IMG/VR virus record: IMGVR_UViG_3300009514_000048
Location: 1 to 43,928 of that record
Length of the DNA: 43,928 bases
Direction: 5' to 3' (one strand)
Origin: a virus
The position numbers were made by a program, and so were the translations under genes. The notes below the pieces were generated by a model. That model had not been told where the DNA came from. It was given only the letters and a program-made list of their open reading frames with translations, and ran no database searches. Shown one piece after another: positions 12,689 through 20,814 of this stretch. The number at the start of each line of letters is the position of its first letter. The first letter of the stretch is position 1.

Positions 12689-12742
12689 ATGGCAAAAAAG
12701 AAAAAATCACGCAAAATCAAACCCAAAGGGGTTAAGTATTAA
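12689..12742 (+). CDS. 17-aa Lys-rich leader peptide before terminase ATPase
   Basis: MAKKKKSRKIKPKGVKY, with an excellent SD (GGGAG, 5 bases before the ATG). Its stop TAA overlaps an in-frame ATT that is the best start for the terminase ATPase, and AAGGGG inside the peptide gene serves as the ATT's SD. It is probably a coupling leader, or the true N-terminus joined by a +1 shift. Confidence 0.45.
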   Translation: MAKKKKSRKIKPKGVKY

Positions 12743-13478
12743 AGATTTTGCTGCAGCAAAAATAGAAGAAACCCATATCGCAGCTTTAAAACGAGGCTGT
12801 GAGGGATCTTTAAAGTTTCTTTGTAAGGATATGCTTAAAATGACGGCCTGGGACGGTTTGCATGATGATATAGCCCGTTATCTGGACAATTCGGGGCCTG
12901 AGAAACTTATTTTGGTGCCGAGAGGCCATTTAAAAAGCAGTGTGGTAACTGTTGGGTACACAATTCAACGATTATTGAGAAATCCTGATTTAAGGATTTT
13001 AATAACCAACGCCACATGGAACATGAGTAGGAAGTTTTTAAGACAAATAGCGGATTATTTGACTTTTAATTCAGATTTACCGTCCATTTATGGAGATTTT
13101 AGAGTCGCAGAGCGCACTTGGACGAGAGATGAAATCACAATAGGGCAAAGAACACTCCCAACTGTGAAAGAAGCTAGCGTGTCCACTGCAGGTCTGGAAA
13201 CTGCGTTAACAGGCGGTCATTACGATTTAATTATTCATGACGATTTGGTTGATGAGAATAATATTAACACAAAAGAGCAAATAGAGAAGGTCATTACTTT
13301 TTATAGAAATTCTAGGCCCTTATTAGATCCAGGGGGCGAAATGATTATTATTGGAACTAGATGGGCTGAAGATGATCTATACGGCATGATTATTAAAGAA
13401 TTGGCTGGTTCTATTAATGGACACCTAGTTAAAGAGCACGAAGATAGGCTTAAATGGCGAAAATTCGTAACAATATGA
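12738..13478 (+). CDS. Terminase large subunit, ATPase domain (split gene)
   Basis: 246 aa from the ATT at 12738; the frame is open from a GTG at 12609 but without an SD. Walker A-like LVPRGHLKSSVVTVGY (classic phage terminase PRGHxKS), then ATNATWNMSRKFL, Walker B plus catalytic acid LIIHDDLVDE, and the coupling motif IIIGTRWAEDD. This is the packaging motor ATPase. The chain ends just after the motor domain (NGHLVKEHEDRLKWRKF); the nuclease half is a separate gene 380 bases downstream, after two small ORFs. The split falls exactly in the interdomain linker. Confidence 0.8.
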   Translation: MKDFAAAKIEETHIAALKRGCEGSLKFLCKDMLKMTAWDGLHDDIARYLDNSGPEKLILVPRGHLKSSVVTVGYTIQRLLRNPDLRILITNATWNMSRKFLRQIADYLTFNSDLPSIYGDFRVAERTWTRDEITIGQRTLPTVKEASVSTAGLETALTGGHYDLIIHDDLVDENNINTKEQIEKVITFYRNSRPLLDPGGEMIIIGTRWAEDDLYGMIIKELAGSINGHLVKEHEDRLKWRKFVTI

Positions 13479-13636
13479 CCTTAGAAAATAAAAATAAGGC
13501 TAAATCATTAATAATTGAAAGAATTAATAATTTTAAGCCTGAATTTGAAACGATTGATGAGGTTTTAGAAGAAATAGTGGCTGATTTATGGGAAATTTTT
13601 GAAGACGACTTAACTTTTAACATTAAGAGGAATTAA
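13454..13636 (+). CDS. Hypothetical 60-aa protein inside the terminase split
   Basis: Starts MAKIRNNMTLENKNKAKSLI, then acidic helices (EVLEEIVADLWEIFEDD). It overlaps the end of the ATPase gene by 25 bases in another frame and has no good SD, so it would rely on coupling. No family is recognised. It lies entirely in the insertion between the two terminase halves. Confidence 0.5.
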   Translation: MAKIRNNMTLENKNKAKSLIIERINNFKPEFETIDEVLEEIVADLWEIFEDDLTFNIKRN

Positions 13637-13638
13637 TT

Positions 13639-13836
13639 ATGGCAAAACGAAAAAGAGGCAGTATTAGAACTGTAGGGGACGTAAAAGAAGGACAATTAGC
13701 GAGTGGGCGACGGATTATAATTCCTAAAAGTAAAGAATTTGCTCCTGGGCTATTTGATTCAATGGCAAAATCTATTGTATCACCTGAAATTAAAGCTCAG
13801 ATGAGAGAAAGAGCTAGACGACGGAAAAATAAATAA
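13639..13836 (+). CDS. Hypothetical 65-aa basic protein inside the terminase split
   Basis: Starts MAKRKRGSIRTVGDVKEGQL and ends MRERARRRKNK. It is basic at both ends with a short central domain, which suggests nucleic acid or virion binding. The SD AGAGGA is 6-8 bases upstream. It does not resemble a homing endonuclease or maturase. No family is recognised. Confidence 0.6.
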   Translation: MAKRKRGSIRTVGDVKEGQLASGRRIIIPKSKEFAPGLFDSMAKSIVSPEIKAQMRERARRRKNK

Positions 13837-13842
13837 TTAGTC

Positions 13843-13859
13843 ATAATAGGGGATATTAT
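13843..13859 (+). promoter_or_regulatory. SD-in-loop hairpin at terminase nuclease start
   Basis: ATAATA (13843-13848), loop GGGGA, TATTAT (13854-13859). The loop is the ribosome-binding site and the 3' arm runs into the ATG. The stem is A/T only, so it is weak and could be temperature sensitive or a chance feature. Confidence 0.4.
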
Positions 13860-14742
13860 GGCATTTGATTGTTATATAAGACGTTCTACTGAAAACGACA
13901 AAGTCATTTTTCCTAAAATGTTCTGCCGAACGGATAAAGAAGCAGAAATATTAGGAAAACAAGGAAAAAAGATTAAGTCATTAGAAGCCGAGCGTAGGGC
14001 CATGAATAGCGTATTTAGATTCATGTGTCAGTTTTACAATGATCCTATTGATGAAAGCACTATTGAATTTAAAAGAGACTATATACACGCAGTCAATATA
14101 TCGGGAGACATGGTTAAACAATTGGCTAGAGAACCTGCTATTATCTCCATTGATCCAGCCATCCGTTTAAAAGAGACAAATGATCGCACAGGTATTGTCG
14201 TAACAAAACCGTTACGTGAGCAGCAACAAATTGTTGTTTTAGAAGCTACAGGTAAAAGAATTAGTGTCGATCAACTTGTAGATGAAATTTTTAGGCTTAC
14301 TAAAACATACTACACAGAGCGAGTCTTAATTGAGACATTTCACGCTCAATTATGGCTCGTCAAAATTTTAAAAGATGAGATGGTAAAGAGAGGACAGTAC
14401 TTTACTATAAATGAAGTTAAAGGCTCTACTAGGGAGAGTAAAGCCGCAAGAATCAGAGGGTTGATTCCGTATTACGCTAATCATAGAGTATTACATAGAA
14501 TTGGACTTGATGATTTAGAGGCTGAGTTAATTCAGTTCCCCCGATCAAAACATGACGACATCATAGATGCACTCGCTTACCAGATATTGTACTGGAAAGA
14601 AATTTTGACGGGAGACAGTAAAAAGTTCATTATTAAACATGAACCATTTACTGTTGACTGGTTCAAATCCAGAATGCCTAAATATAATACCGCAGAAGAA
14701 AAAATCTTTAAAGGTATAATCAAGAGGAGACCAACAATTTAA
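13858..14742 (+). CDS. Terminase large subunit, nuclease domain (split gene)
   Basis: 294 aa. It starts MAFDCYIRRSTENDKVIFPK, the segment that follows the ATPase domain in one-piece terminases. Then SIDPAIRLKETNDRTGIVV supplies the first catalytic Asp of the RNase H-like fold, RVLIETFHAQLWL the second acidic position, and FPRSKHDDIIDALAYQI the final Asp pair. This domain cuts concatemers during packaging. It has its own SD (GGGGA in a hairpin loop), so the terminase is probably made as two chains that assemble. Confidence 0.8.
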   Translation: MAFDCYIRRSTENDKVIFPKMFCRTDKEAEILGKQGKKIKSLEAERRAMNSVFRFMCQFYNDPIDESTIEFKRDYIHAVNISGDMVKQLAREPAIISIDPAIRLKETNDRTGIVVTKPLREQQQIVVLEATGKRISVDQLVDEIFRLTKTYYTERVLIETFHAQLWLVKILKDEMVKRGQYFTINEVKGSTRESKAARIRGLIPYYANHRVLHRIGLDDLEAELIQFPRSKHDDIIDALAYQILYWKEILTGDSKKFIIKHEPFTVDWFKSRMPKYNTAEEKIFKGIIKRRPTI

Positions 14743-14744
14743 TC

Positions 14745-16706
14745 ATGGCTAAATCAACGGGTAACCCAAACCAAACACCTAAATTAAAAACCATCGAAAA
14801 CTGGCATGATAGGTTAGATACGGCAGAAAGAGTTAAAAACGATTATAAAGATCTCTATCGTTGGGATGTTTTTGTTGATGAGATGAAAGGCTTTTGGAAC
14901 TTACCTTCAGATGAAATTACACCATTAAACTTCGTATTTTCGTGGATGAAGACTGAACTCTCCTCCCTTTATGTGCGTGATCCACATATTGAGATTACTC
15001 CTTTAAAAAAAGCCACTGTACAGCAAGCAGAGTTAAAAGAGTTAGCAATGGCTGACATATGGCGACGTAAACGAGTTAAGAGAGAAATAAAGAAATGTAT
15101 TGTTGATGGGAAATTAGTATCACACGCTTGGTTAAAGGTGGGGTATGCTGGCGACTTTAAAACAATGGTAGATGCTGAAGGTAATCAGTTTGACACTATT
15201 AAGAAGGATGATTTCTTTATATATCGTATTCCTTGGACACATGTATTATTTGATAATCACAGGTCTATTGATGCACCATTTGATTGCCAATGGATTAGTC
15301 ATGAATTTTGGGTTCCTGAAGAAGAGTTTATGGCTAAAAAAGAGTTTAAGCATAAAGACAAAGTTAGTGCTCAGACTTTAAGACGATTTTCACCCACACA
15401 GCAAACACAACGCAGGATTAAGCTTATACGACCTCCTGAGATTGAGAGACTGGGAAGTCAAAAATTTGTTCAGCTATTTGAGATTTGGGATAAGAAAGCC
15501 AAGAAAGTTTATATTTTAGCTCCTGGGGTCACACAAGGGTTTATACATGAGAAAGATTGGCCTTATAAGAAATTAAAAGACTTTCCGTTCTCTTTCTTAG
15601 ACTTTAATCCCATTAATGATGAACCTTACGGGATCCCTGATGTTTATACCTTTGAAAGACAGCTTCTGGAGTTAATGAAAGTTGATCATTTAATTTTAGA
15701 TCATGTGAAGAAGAATAATAGGCAAATGATTACAGAGCCTGGGAACTTGAGTGAAGAGTCTCGGGTTGCGTTTGAAGAAGGACAGACTGGCGTGCTTTTA
15801 GAAGCTAAAAATCCTGATAAAGTCTTTACTGTGCCTTATCCTGCTGTTCAACAAGATATCTATGCGTTACGTAATTTCTTACTGCAGAATATCAATAACA
15901 CGAATGGTCAACCTGCTAATCAACGTGGATCTAGTCAACCTGTAGCTACACGCACATTCAGAGAATTGGCAAAAATTGACGAAGGTTCACAAGATAGACG
16001 GGCAGAACAGTTAGATGTTTTAGAAGATTTTATGGCTGATGCAGCTAGAAAGCTTAGCCTCTTAGTAGACGAATTTGGTGATACAGATTATTTTGTTAAA
16101 GTTTCTAGACGTTTAACTCCGCAACAAATTGAAGCAGTGCTAAGGAGACCATCAGGACAAGATATTGAAGGTAATGGAGTATCTATTAGAAATAATCAAA
16201 TTAATGGATTCTCTGTTAACCGAGAAGACTTTGGTGGCCTAGATTCAGAATTTGATATTCAAATTAAACCTGGCTCTACGGTTCCTTTAACAAGAGAAAA
16301 TAAAACAGAGATTTATAGATTTGCTATAGAGACTGGGCCAGCCGCAGGAGCAATTCCTGGTGGGCCACTTATGGGAGCTGCAGCGAGAGGACTCTTTAGA
16401 GAATTTGACATGGTTGAACTAGAAATGGCCTTGGAAGAAGAACAGCAAGCACAAGAACAGCTTAGAGCAGCCCAATCACAGCAAGCGCAAGAAGTTCAGC
16501 AACTAGATGCTGCTAAGAAAGGTGCTGACATAGAAATTGCGGCAGAGCGTGAAGCAGACAGAAAAGAAAATACTAGAATTAAACAAGAGGAAGTTCAACT
16601 CAAACGAATTGAACTTCGTATAAGAGAGTTAGAAGCGGCATTAAAAGCAACACAGAATAGACAAGCCTTTAATGAACGCAAACGAAAAGAATCTAGGAGT
16701 AAATAA
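14745..16706 (+). CDS. Portal protein
   Basis: 653 aa. Size, position after terminase and motifs fit a podovirus-type portal: WDVFVDEMKGFWN near the N-terminus, FVFSWMKTELSSLYVRDPHI, KCIVDGKLVSHAWLKVGYAG, then LDFNPINDEPYGIPDVYTFE and ELMKVDHLILDHVKKNNR. The last 100 residues are a long Gln/Glu/Arg coiled coil. It forms the 12-subunit ring through which DNA enters and leaves the head. It starts 2 bases after the nuclease stop and abuts the next ATG. Confidence 0.82.
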   Translation: MAKSTGNPNQTPKLKTIENWHDRLDTAERVKNDYKDLYRWDVFVDEMKGFWNLPSDEITPLNFVFSWMKTELSSLYVRDPHIEITPLKKATVQQAELKELAMADIWRRKRVKREIKKCIVDGKLVSHAWLKVGYAGDFKTMVDAEGNQFDTIKKDDFFIYRIPWTHVLFDNHRSIDAPFDCQWISHEFWVPEEEFMAKKEFKHKDKVSAQTLRRFSPTQQTQRRIKLIRPPEIERLGSQKFVQLFEIWDKKAKKVYILAPGVTQGFIHEKDWPYKKLKDFPFSFLDFNPINDEPYGIPDVYTFERQLLELMKVDHLILDHVKKNNRQMITEPGNLSEESRVAFEEGQTGVLLEAKNPDKVFTVPYPAVQQDIYALRNFLLQNINNTNGQPANQRGSSQPVATRTFRELAKIDEGSQDRRAEQLDVLEDFMADAARKLSLLVDEFGDTDYFVKVSRRLTPQQIEAVLRRPSGQDIEGNGVSIRNNQINGFSVNREDFGGLDSEFDIQIKPGSTVPLTRENKTEIYRFAIETGPAAGAIPGGPLMGAAARGLFREFDMVELEMALEEEQQAQEQLRAAQSQQAQEVQQLDAAKKGADIEIAAEREADRKENTRIKQEEVQLKRIELRIRELEAALKATQNRQAFNERKRKESRSK

Positions 16707-17017
16707 TGATTTGTTCTGGCTGCGGTAATAAACACGCCTATAGAATTAACTCAGGAGAAGGGTGGGAAATTTGTAATCAGTGCGGTGATTTACGAGCAGG
16801 AGATACTTGTCAACCTGATCTTTACTTAGGTGGGAAAGGTGGTATACAAACTTGTGAAAATATATGCGATCCTAAGACAGGTAAACCCATACCTTTTTCT
16901 ACTAAAAGAGAAAAGAAGGCTATTATGGATAAACTAAAATTACGTCCAGCAGCCTCTGCAGAAAAATATCATGGAGCTAGAAACGAAAAATATCTCCATA
17001 GGAAAATTTACGGTTAA
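16706..17017 (+). CDS. Zinc-ribbon protein
   Basis: 103 aa. MICSGCGNKHAYRIN and ICNQCGDLRAG form a classical CxxC...CxxC ribbon, followed by a second Cys group (DTCQPD, CENICDP) and a basic C-terminus. It lies between portal and head genes and overlaps its neighbours by a base each, so it is made with the structural operon. Its role is unknown. Confidence 0.65.
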   Translation: MICSGCGNKHAYRINSGEGWEICNQCGDLRAGDTCQPDLYLGGKGGIQTCENICDPKTGKPIPFSTKREKKAIMDKLKLRPAASAEKYHGARNEKYLHRKIYG

Positions 17018-17292
17018 TGCCCCAAACAACTTTTAATACAACAATTGCTGTTACTGCTACTCAAATATTATCTCCTAAAGCTAGGAGAGTGGGGTTTAGT
17101 CTTCAAAATACTGGTAGTGAAATAGTATATATCGGATTTAACTCTGGCGTAACCCCTAGTTCATTTGTAGCTAGACTAAAACCAGACGGATTTTATGGAC
17201 TAAACGAACAAGCTGGAGTCTGGAAAGGTAATGTTTATGGCATTACTAGTTCTGGCACTAGCGTCATTAGTGGTTCAGAATGGAGGGATTAA
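17017..17292 (+). CDS. Small beta-rich virion protein
   Basis: 91 aa, starting MPQTTFNTTIAVTATQILSP, with strands such as RVGFSLQNTGSEIVYIGF and ending GSEWRD. The pattern NTG..I.Y.GF...VT resembles a small head-decoration or fibre beta-sandwich unit (DUF-type, unnamed). Structural role inferred. Confidence 0.6.
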   Translation: MPQTTFNTTIAVTATQILSPKARRVGFSLQNTGSEIVYIGFNSGVTPSSFVARLKPDGFYGLNEQAGVWKGNVYGITSSGTSVISGSEWRD

Positions 17293-17293
17293 T

Positions 17294-17677
17294 ATGGGCG
17301 TAGCATTCCATCCAGGGAATGAGGCAGATGATCTTCCCCATGCAGGTAATAGCCCTGTTAGCGTGCTTGCTAGTGGTTCAGACACCACTGTTTCTGATGC
17401 TACATTAACGACTTTACGGACATACACTGCCCCTGCGGCAGGAGCAAGTATTAGTCAGATTAACGTGTCAGGAGGGCCAGGAAAAGCCACACTCGAACTT
17501 AATAGTACTGTTATTGACGCTAAACGCATTAATCCAAGTTATACAACAGAATGGAGATTTGAAGGCCCCTTGAATTTAGCTGGTGCAGATATTTTAGATG
17601 TAAAAATTAGATTTAATTCTAGTGACAATTCTGAAACTAGAGATTTTAATGCAACAATCTACGGAAGGACTAACTAA
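17294..17677 (+). CDS. Hypothetical virion protein, 127 aa
   Basis: Starts MGVAFHPGNEADDLPHAGNS with SD GGAGGG; an earlier ATG in the frame is inside the preceding gene. The C-terminal 80 residues are beta-rich (QINVSGGPGKATLELNST, ILDVKIRFNSSDN), like a small jelly-roll or Ig-like virion domain. No family is assigned. Confidence 0.6.
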   Translation: MGVAFHPGNEADDLPHAGNSPVSVLASGSDTTVSDATLTTLRTYTAPAAGASISQINVSGGPGKATLELNSTVIDAKRINPSYTTEWRFEGPLNLAGADILDVKIRFNSSDNSETRDFNATIYGRTN

Positions 17678-17880
17678 TGGATAGAGGCGATCAACTTCCT
17701 GTTCCTATTAACACTGTTGTTAAAGAAACAAAGGAAATGCGAAAACTTTGGATAGACTCACAAATAAAAGAACTAGAAGCAAGAATGGCTGCAAAGCGAA
17801 GAGAGCTACTGCACTTAGAGACTTTATTAAAACAAACACAACAAGGCTATGATTTACTTGATAAGTCTGTTGATGTATAA
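17677..17880 (+). CDS. 67-aa coiled-coil protein
   Basis: MDRGDQLPVPINTVVKETKE is followed by a continuous heptad helix (KELEARMAAKRRELLHLETL). A short trimeric coil or chaperone-like piece is plausible. It overlaps the upstream stop by a base (TAATGG). Confidence 0.55.
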   Translation: MDRGDQLPVPINTVVKETKEMRKLWIDSQIKELEARMAAKRRELLHLETLLKQTQQGYDLLDKSVDV

Positions 17881-17921
17881 AAATTTTGACTGGGGAGACA
17901 AATTAAAAGGAGGATGTAAAA

Positions 17922-19166
17922 ATGGCTGATAATGATTTTCCGACTTTAGTATCGGCAACAACTGCTGCAAATGCTGCGACAAATCCTATCTTTACCCAGT
18001 TAACTGACGGTACAGACACGGTCAATGTAACGGCGGCTGGCGAGTTAGAGGTTACATTAACTACGGCGTTACCTGCAGGAACAAACAACATCGGAGATGT
18101 TGATGTTCTCAGTGTAATTCCTGGTACGGGTGCTACTAACTTAGGTAAAGCAATTGATGATGCTGGTGGAGCGACTGATACAGGCGTTGCTGTTCTTGCT
18201 ATACGAGATGATGCTTTAACAACTCTCACCCCTGTGGATGGTGACTATGTAGCTCTTAGAGTAGACTCAACTGGAGCACTTCATGTCAATACTGGAAGTT
18301 CTAGTGACCCATCTAATGTGGTTGCTGACGACAGTGCTTTTGTTGTAGGAACTGGAACTCTTGGTGTTGTTGGGTTCTTAGCTGACGAAACCACGCCTGA
18401 CTCTGTAGACGAAGGTGATGTTGGTGTGCCTAGAATGACGCTTGATCGTAAGGTCTTGACAAGAGTTGTAGGTTCAACTGACGCAAATAGATTAGAAGTA
18501 GCTGCAGATGGATCAATTGCTGTGACTGACAACGGTGCATCATTAACTGTTGATAATTCAACCCTCTCTGTGGTTGGTGGTGGAGTTGAAGCTACCGCTC
18601 TTAGAGTTACAATTGCCAGTGATTCTACTGGACTGTTATCTGTTGATGATAATGGTGGTTCACTTACGGTGGATCAAGCCACCCATGATAGTCTTAATGC
18701 GAATGCTAATATCCAGGTTGGAGATGCTGATGTGTCTTCTTCAAATCCTGTTCCTGTTAGTAAGGATGGTTCAGCAAATTCTGAAACAAATCCTATATTC
18801 GTTCAACCTGTTACTACAGGTGTTTCCGCTTCAGAGATTCATGATTACGACACTGCTGCTGCCGTTGCTGGTGGTGCAACCGATAATCATGACTATACTG
18901 TTGCTAACACCACGTTCTTATTGAAGCAAGTGCATTTTGCTTCTTCAGGCGCGTTAAAAGTAGAAGTTCAAACTGGCCCTGTGGCCTCTTTGGTTTCTAT
19001 TGCTGTAGGTTTCTTACCTAAAGCTGGTGGAACTGGCGTGATAGACTTCAATGGAGTTGCTAGAGAAGTACCTGTGACGAGCACTGGAACAGTGCGAGTT
19101 ATTCGTACCAATCGAGAAGGTTCATCCAATGATGTGTATTCAACAATAGTTGGTAATGATGTTTAA
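17922..19166 (+). CDS. Ser/Thr/Val-rich beta-repeat virion protein
   Basis: 414 aa with repeated short strands: ATNPIFTQLTDGTD near the start and ETNPIFVQPVTTG near residue 290, plus several DNG.SLTVD units (SIAVTDNGASLTVD, SVDDNGGSLTVD). Negatively charged, Gly/Asp-rich turns point to an extended beta-solenoid or head-fibre protein. It has one of the strongest SDs in the window (AAGGAGG), so it is probably abundant. A hairpin follows its stop. Confidence 0.6.
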   Translation: MADNDFPTLVSATTAANAATNPIFTQLTDGTDTVNVTAAGELEVTLTTALPAGTNNIGDVDVLSVIPGTGATNLGKAIDDAGGATDTGVAVLAIRDDALTTLTPVDGDYVALRVDSTGALHVNTGSSSDPSNVVADDSAFVVGTGTLGVVGFLADETTPDSVDEGDVGVPRMTLDRKVLTRVVGSTDANRLEVAADGSIAVTDNGASLTVDNSTLSVVGGGVEATALRVTIASDSTGLLSVDDNGGSLTVDQATHDSLNANANIQVGDADVSSSNPVPVSKDGSANSETNPIFVQPVTTGVSASEIHDYDTAAAVAGGATDNHDYTVANTTFLLKQVHFASSGALKVEVQTGPVASLVSIAVGFLPKAGGTGVIDFNGVAREVPVTSTGTVRVIRTNREGSSNDVYSTIVGNDV

Positions 19167-19183
19167 TAAATAGTTTAAATAAG

Positions 19184-19212
19184 CTCCTGGGGGGCTTCAT
19201 GCCCCCTGGGAG
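19184..19212 (+). terminator. Strong GC hairpin after beta-repeat protein
   Basis: CTCCTGGGGGGC (19184-19195), loop TTCAT, GCCCCCTGGGAG (19201-19212): 12 bp with two G-U pairs. It is the most stable hairpin in the rightward block. No U-tract follows, so it may be a partial terminator or a 3' end stabiliser that raises the level of the upstream message. Confidence 0.55.
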
Positions 19213-19234
19213 TATATCAAGGGAGAAGTAAACT

Positions 19235-19429
19235 ATGTCAAAGAAAGAAAAAGTAAAAGAACTAGAAAAACCAAAAGATGTACAAATTCAATATGAGCCT
19301 TATGAGAAATATCTTACGAGGGTTCTAATTAATATTCATAATAAACTAGACAGTATTGAAAAAACTCAACAAGTGATAAAAGAACGTATAGTGTTTGAGG
19401 CTAAAGAAAGGGACAATACGAATGGCTGA
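19235..19429 (+). CDS. Hypothetical 64-aa helical protein
   Basis: MSKKEKVKELEKPKDVQIQY, then a helix (HNKLDSIEKTQQVIKERI) that looks like a short coiled coil. The SD GGGAG is good. It overlaps the next start. The role is unknown. Confidence 0.6.
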   Translation: MSKKEKVKELEKPKDVQIQYEPYEKYLTRVLINIHNKLDSIEKTQQVIKERIVFEAKERDNTNG

Positions 19430-19940
19430 TTTATCTATTGAAGAAATTACAGAATCAAAATTAGAATCTTTAAAAGAACATTACTTACGACGGGGAGTAT
19501 TATACGCTGCAATAGAAGCAATGACTTTCAGTGGCACTAGTTTAGAACAAAAGTTATTAATAAGAAATGGTGGTGCTAGTGGCATTAATGCCATTATTTT
19601 TGAAGTAACGGGAATGCTTGATATAGCTGCAACGACTTCTCAACTTAATCAAATTGTTGTCGACATTAGACGTAACCCTACTGTCACAACTACTGGAACT
19701 GCTGTTACTTCTAGTGGCAATAGAAAATCAGGATCTAGTGATAGTCATGCTTTACAATTATTTGGTCAACCTACGGTTACAGGTGGTTCAGCAATCACAG
19801 GAGAGATTTGTATTAATACTGTCGCAAAAACTGGGCCTTTCTTTTTAGAGCCAGGTGATGATTTAGTAGTTAGCTGTAGAGTTAATGATGCTTCTAATAG
19901 TGGCTTTTTACAAATTATTTGGGCTGAGGATAACGTCTAA
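19422..19940 (+). CDS. Hypothetical virion protein, 172 aa
   Basis: I chose the ATG at 19422 (MADLSIEEITESKLESLK). The central strands include LLIRNGGASGINAIIFEVTG, and the C-terminal half is Thr/Ser-rich beta (VTTTGTAVTSSGN, GPFFLEPGDDLVVSCRV). The end LQIIWAED resembles tail or head-fibre modules with a beta-sandwich. No named family. Confidence 0.6.
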   Translation: MADLSIEEITESKLESLKEHYLRRGVLYAAIEAMTFSGTSLEQKLLIRNGGASGINAIIFEVTGMLDIAATTSQLNQIVVDIRRNPTVTTTGTAVTSSGNRKSGSSDSHALQLFGQPTVTGGSAITGEICINTVAKTGPFFLEPGDDLVVSCRVNDASNSGFLQIIWAEDNV

Positions 19941-20599
19941 TGAGTTTTTCAATAAAATGGGCAGATCTAAAAACTTTAAAAAATGCTAACTCTTGGCAAC
20001 TATACTATATAGAACAAAAAAATTTGGCTGAGGTAGTTGATTCTTATATTGTTGTAACAGGAAACGTGAATAATCAATACCACACTAAATGTCAATTAAC
20101 CGATAAAACAGATTTTGAAACGAATTTTAAGTCCGCATCAACAAAAGTTGATTTAATACCAGAAGCAATCTCTCAAATTGAAGAAGTTGGTAAAACTGAG
20201 ATTGTCCAAATTACTCCTTTTTCTTCTAATGCTGTAGAATTTAAAGGTAAAGGAGTCAAAGGAACAGCAACTAAAGAAGCTACTACAGATATTGATTTAA
20301 AAATTACAGAAGGCTCATTAATTAATGGTGGATTATTGTACACTAATAATGCAGTAGTAGGAGATAAGTTTACATGTCAGGTTGTAGATAAAGATGGTAT
20401 TTATTATCCAGCAGGAACTGTATTGAATGAGTGGATTACAAATTGGTATGCGATGCCAAATACTAAAATGGACTTGACAACTCCTCAAGCTGGTGCTATT
20501 CCTGCAAATGTATATCTTAGAATTAAATATACATCAATAGGCACTGTCAATGATGTTGATGTTATTGTTAATTACAAACTAAATAAAGACCTAATTTAA
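19940..20599 (+). CDS. Hypothetical virion protein, 219 aa
   Basis: Starts MSFSIKWADLKTLKNANSWQ. The middle holds VELKGKGVKGTATKEATTDI-like strands, and it ends DVIVNYKLNKDLI. Beta-rich, probably a fibre or head-associated protein co-translated with its neighbours through one-base overlaps. Not recognised. Confidence 0.55.
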   Translation: MSFSIKWADLKTLKNANSWQLYYIEQKNLAEVVDSYIVVTGNVNNQYHTKCQLTDKTDFETNFKSASTKVDLIPEAISQIEEVGKTEIVQITPFSSNAVEFKGKGVKGTATKEATTDIDLKITEGSLINGGLLYTNNAVVGDKFTCQVVDKDGIYYPAGTVLNEWITNWYAMPNTKMDLTTPQAGAIPANVYLRIKYTSIGTVNDVDVIVNYKLNKDLI

Positions 20600-20814
20600 T
20601 GAAAGGTAAAACTATAACGATTGTTGGGATTTTAGCCGCAATCGTAGGTTTACTTGGATTAGAAGCATGGACTCTGAGTAATGATACGGATGATGACACT
20701 ATAAGTGAGGTGATACAATCAACATCTCACAAGTGGATTTTTGTGCCATTTTTAACAGGATTTTTAATGGGCCATTGGTTTTGGCCCCTTGATACACGCA
20801 AAAGGAAAAAATGA
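20599..20814 (+). CDS. 71-aa two-TM protein (holin candidate)
   Basis: The first TM is TITIVGILAAIVGLLGLEAW, then an acidic loop (DTDDDTISEV), a second TM (KWIFVPFLTGFLMGHWFW) and a basic tail TRKRKK. Two TMs, an acidic turn and a positive C-terminus fit a class II holin, though other small membrane proteins look alike. Its stop overlaps the next ATG as ATGA, and the following gene is another small membrane protein with two possible starts. Confidence 0.55.
   Translation: MKGKTITIVGILAAIVGLLGLEAWTLSNDTDDDTISEVIQSTSHKWIFVPFLTGFLMGHWFWPLDTRKRKK

Noticed and set aside
13479-13857. Group I or II intron in the terminase split
   Set aside because: No intron core, maturase or homing gene could be recognised by eye, and the nuclease half has its own SD. 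Kept only as an alternative.
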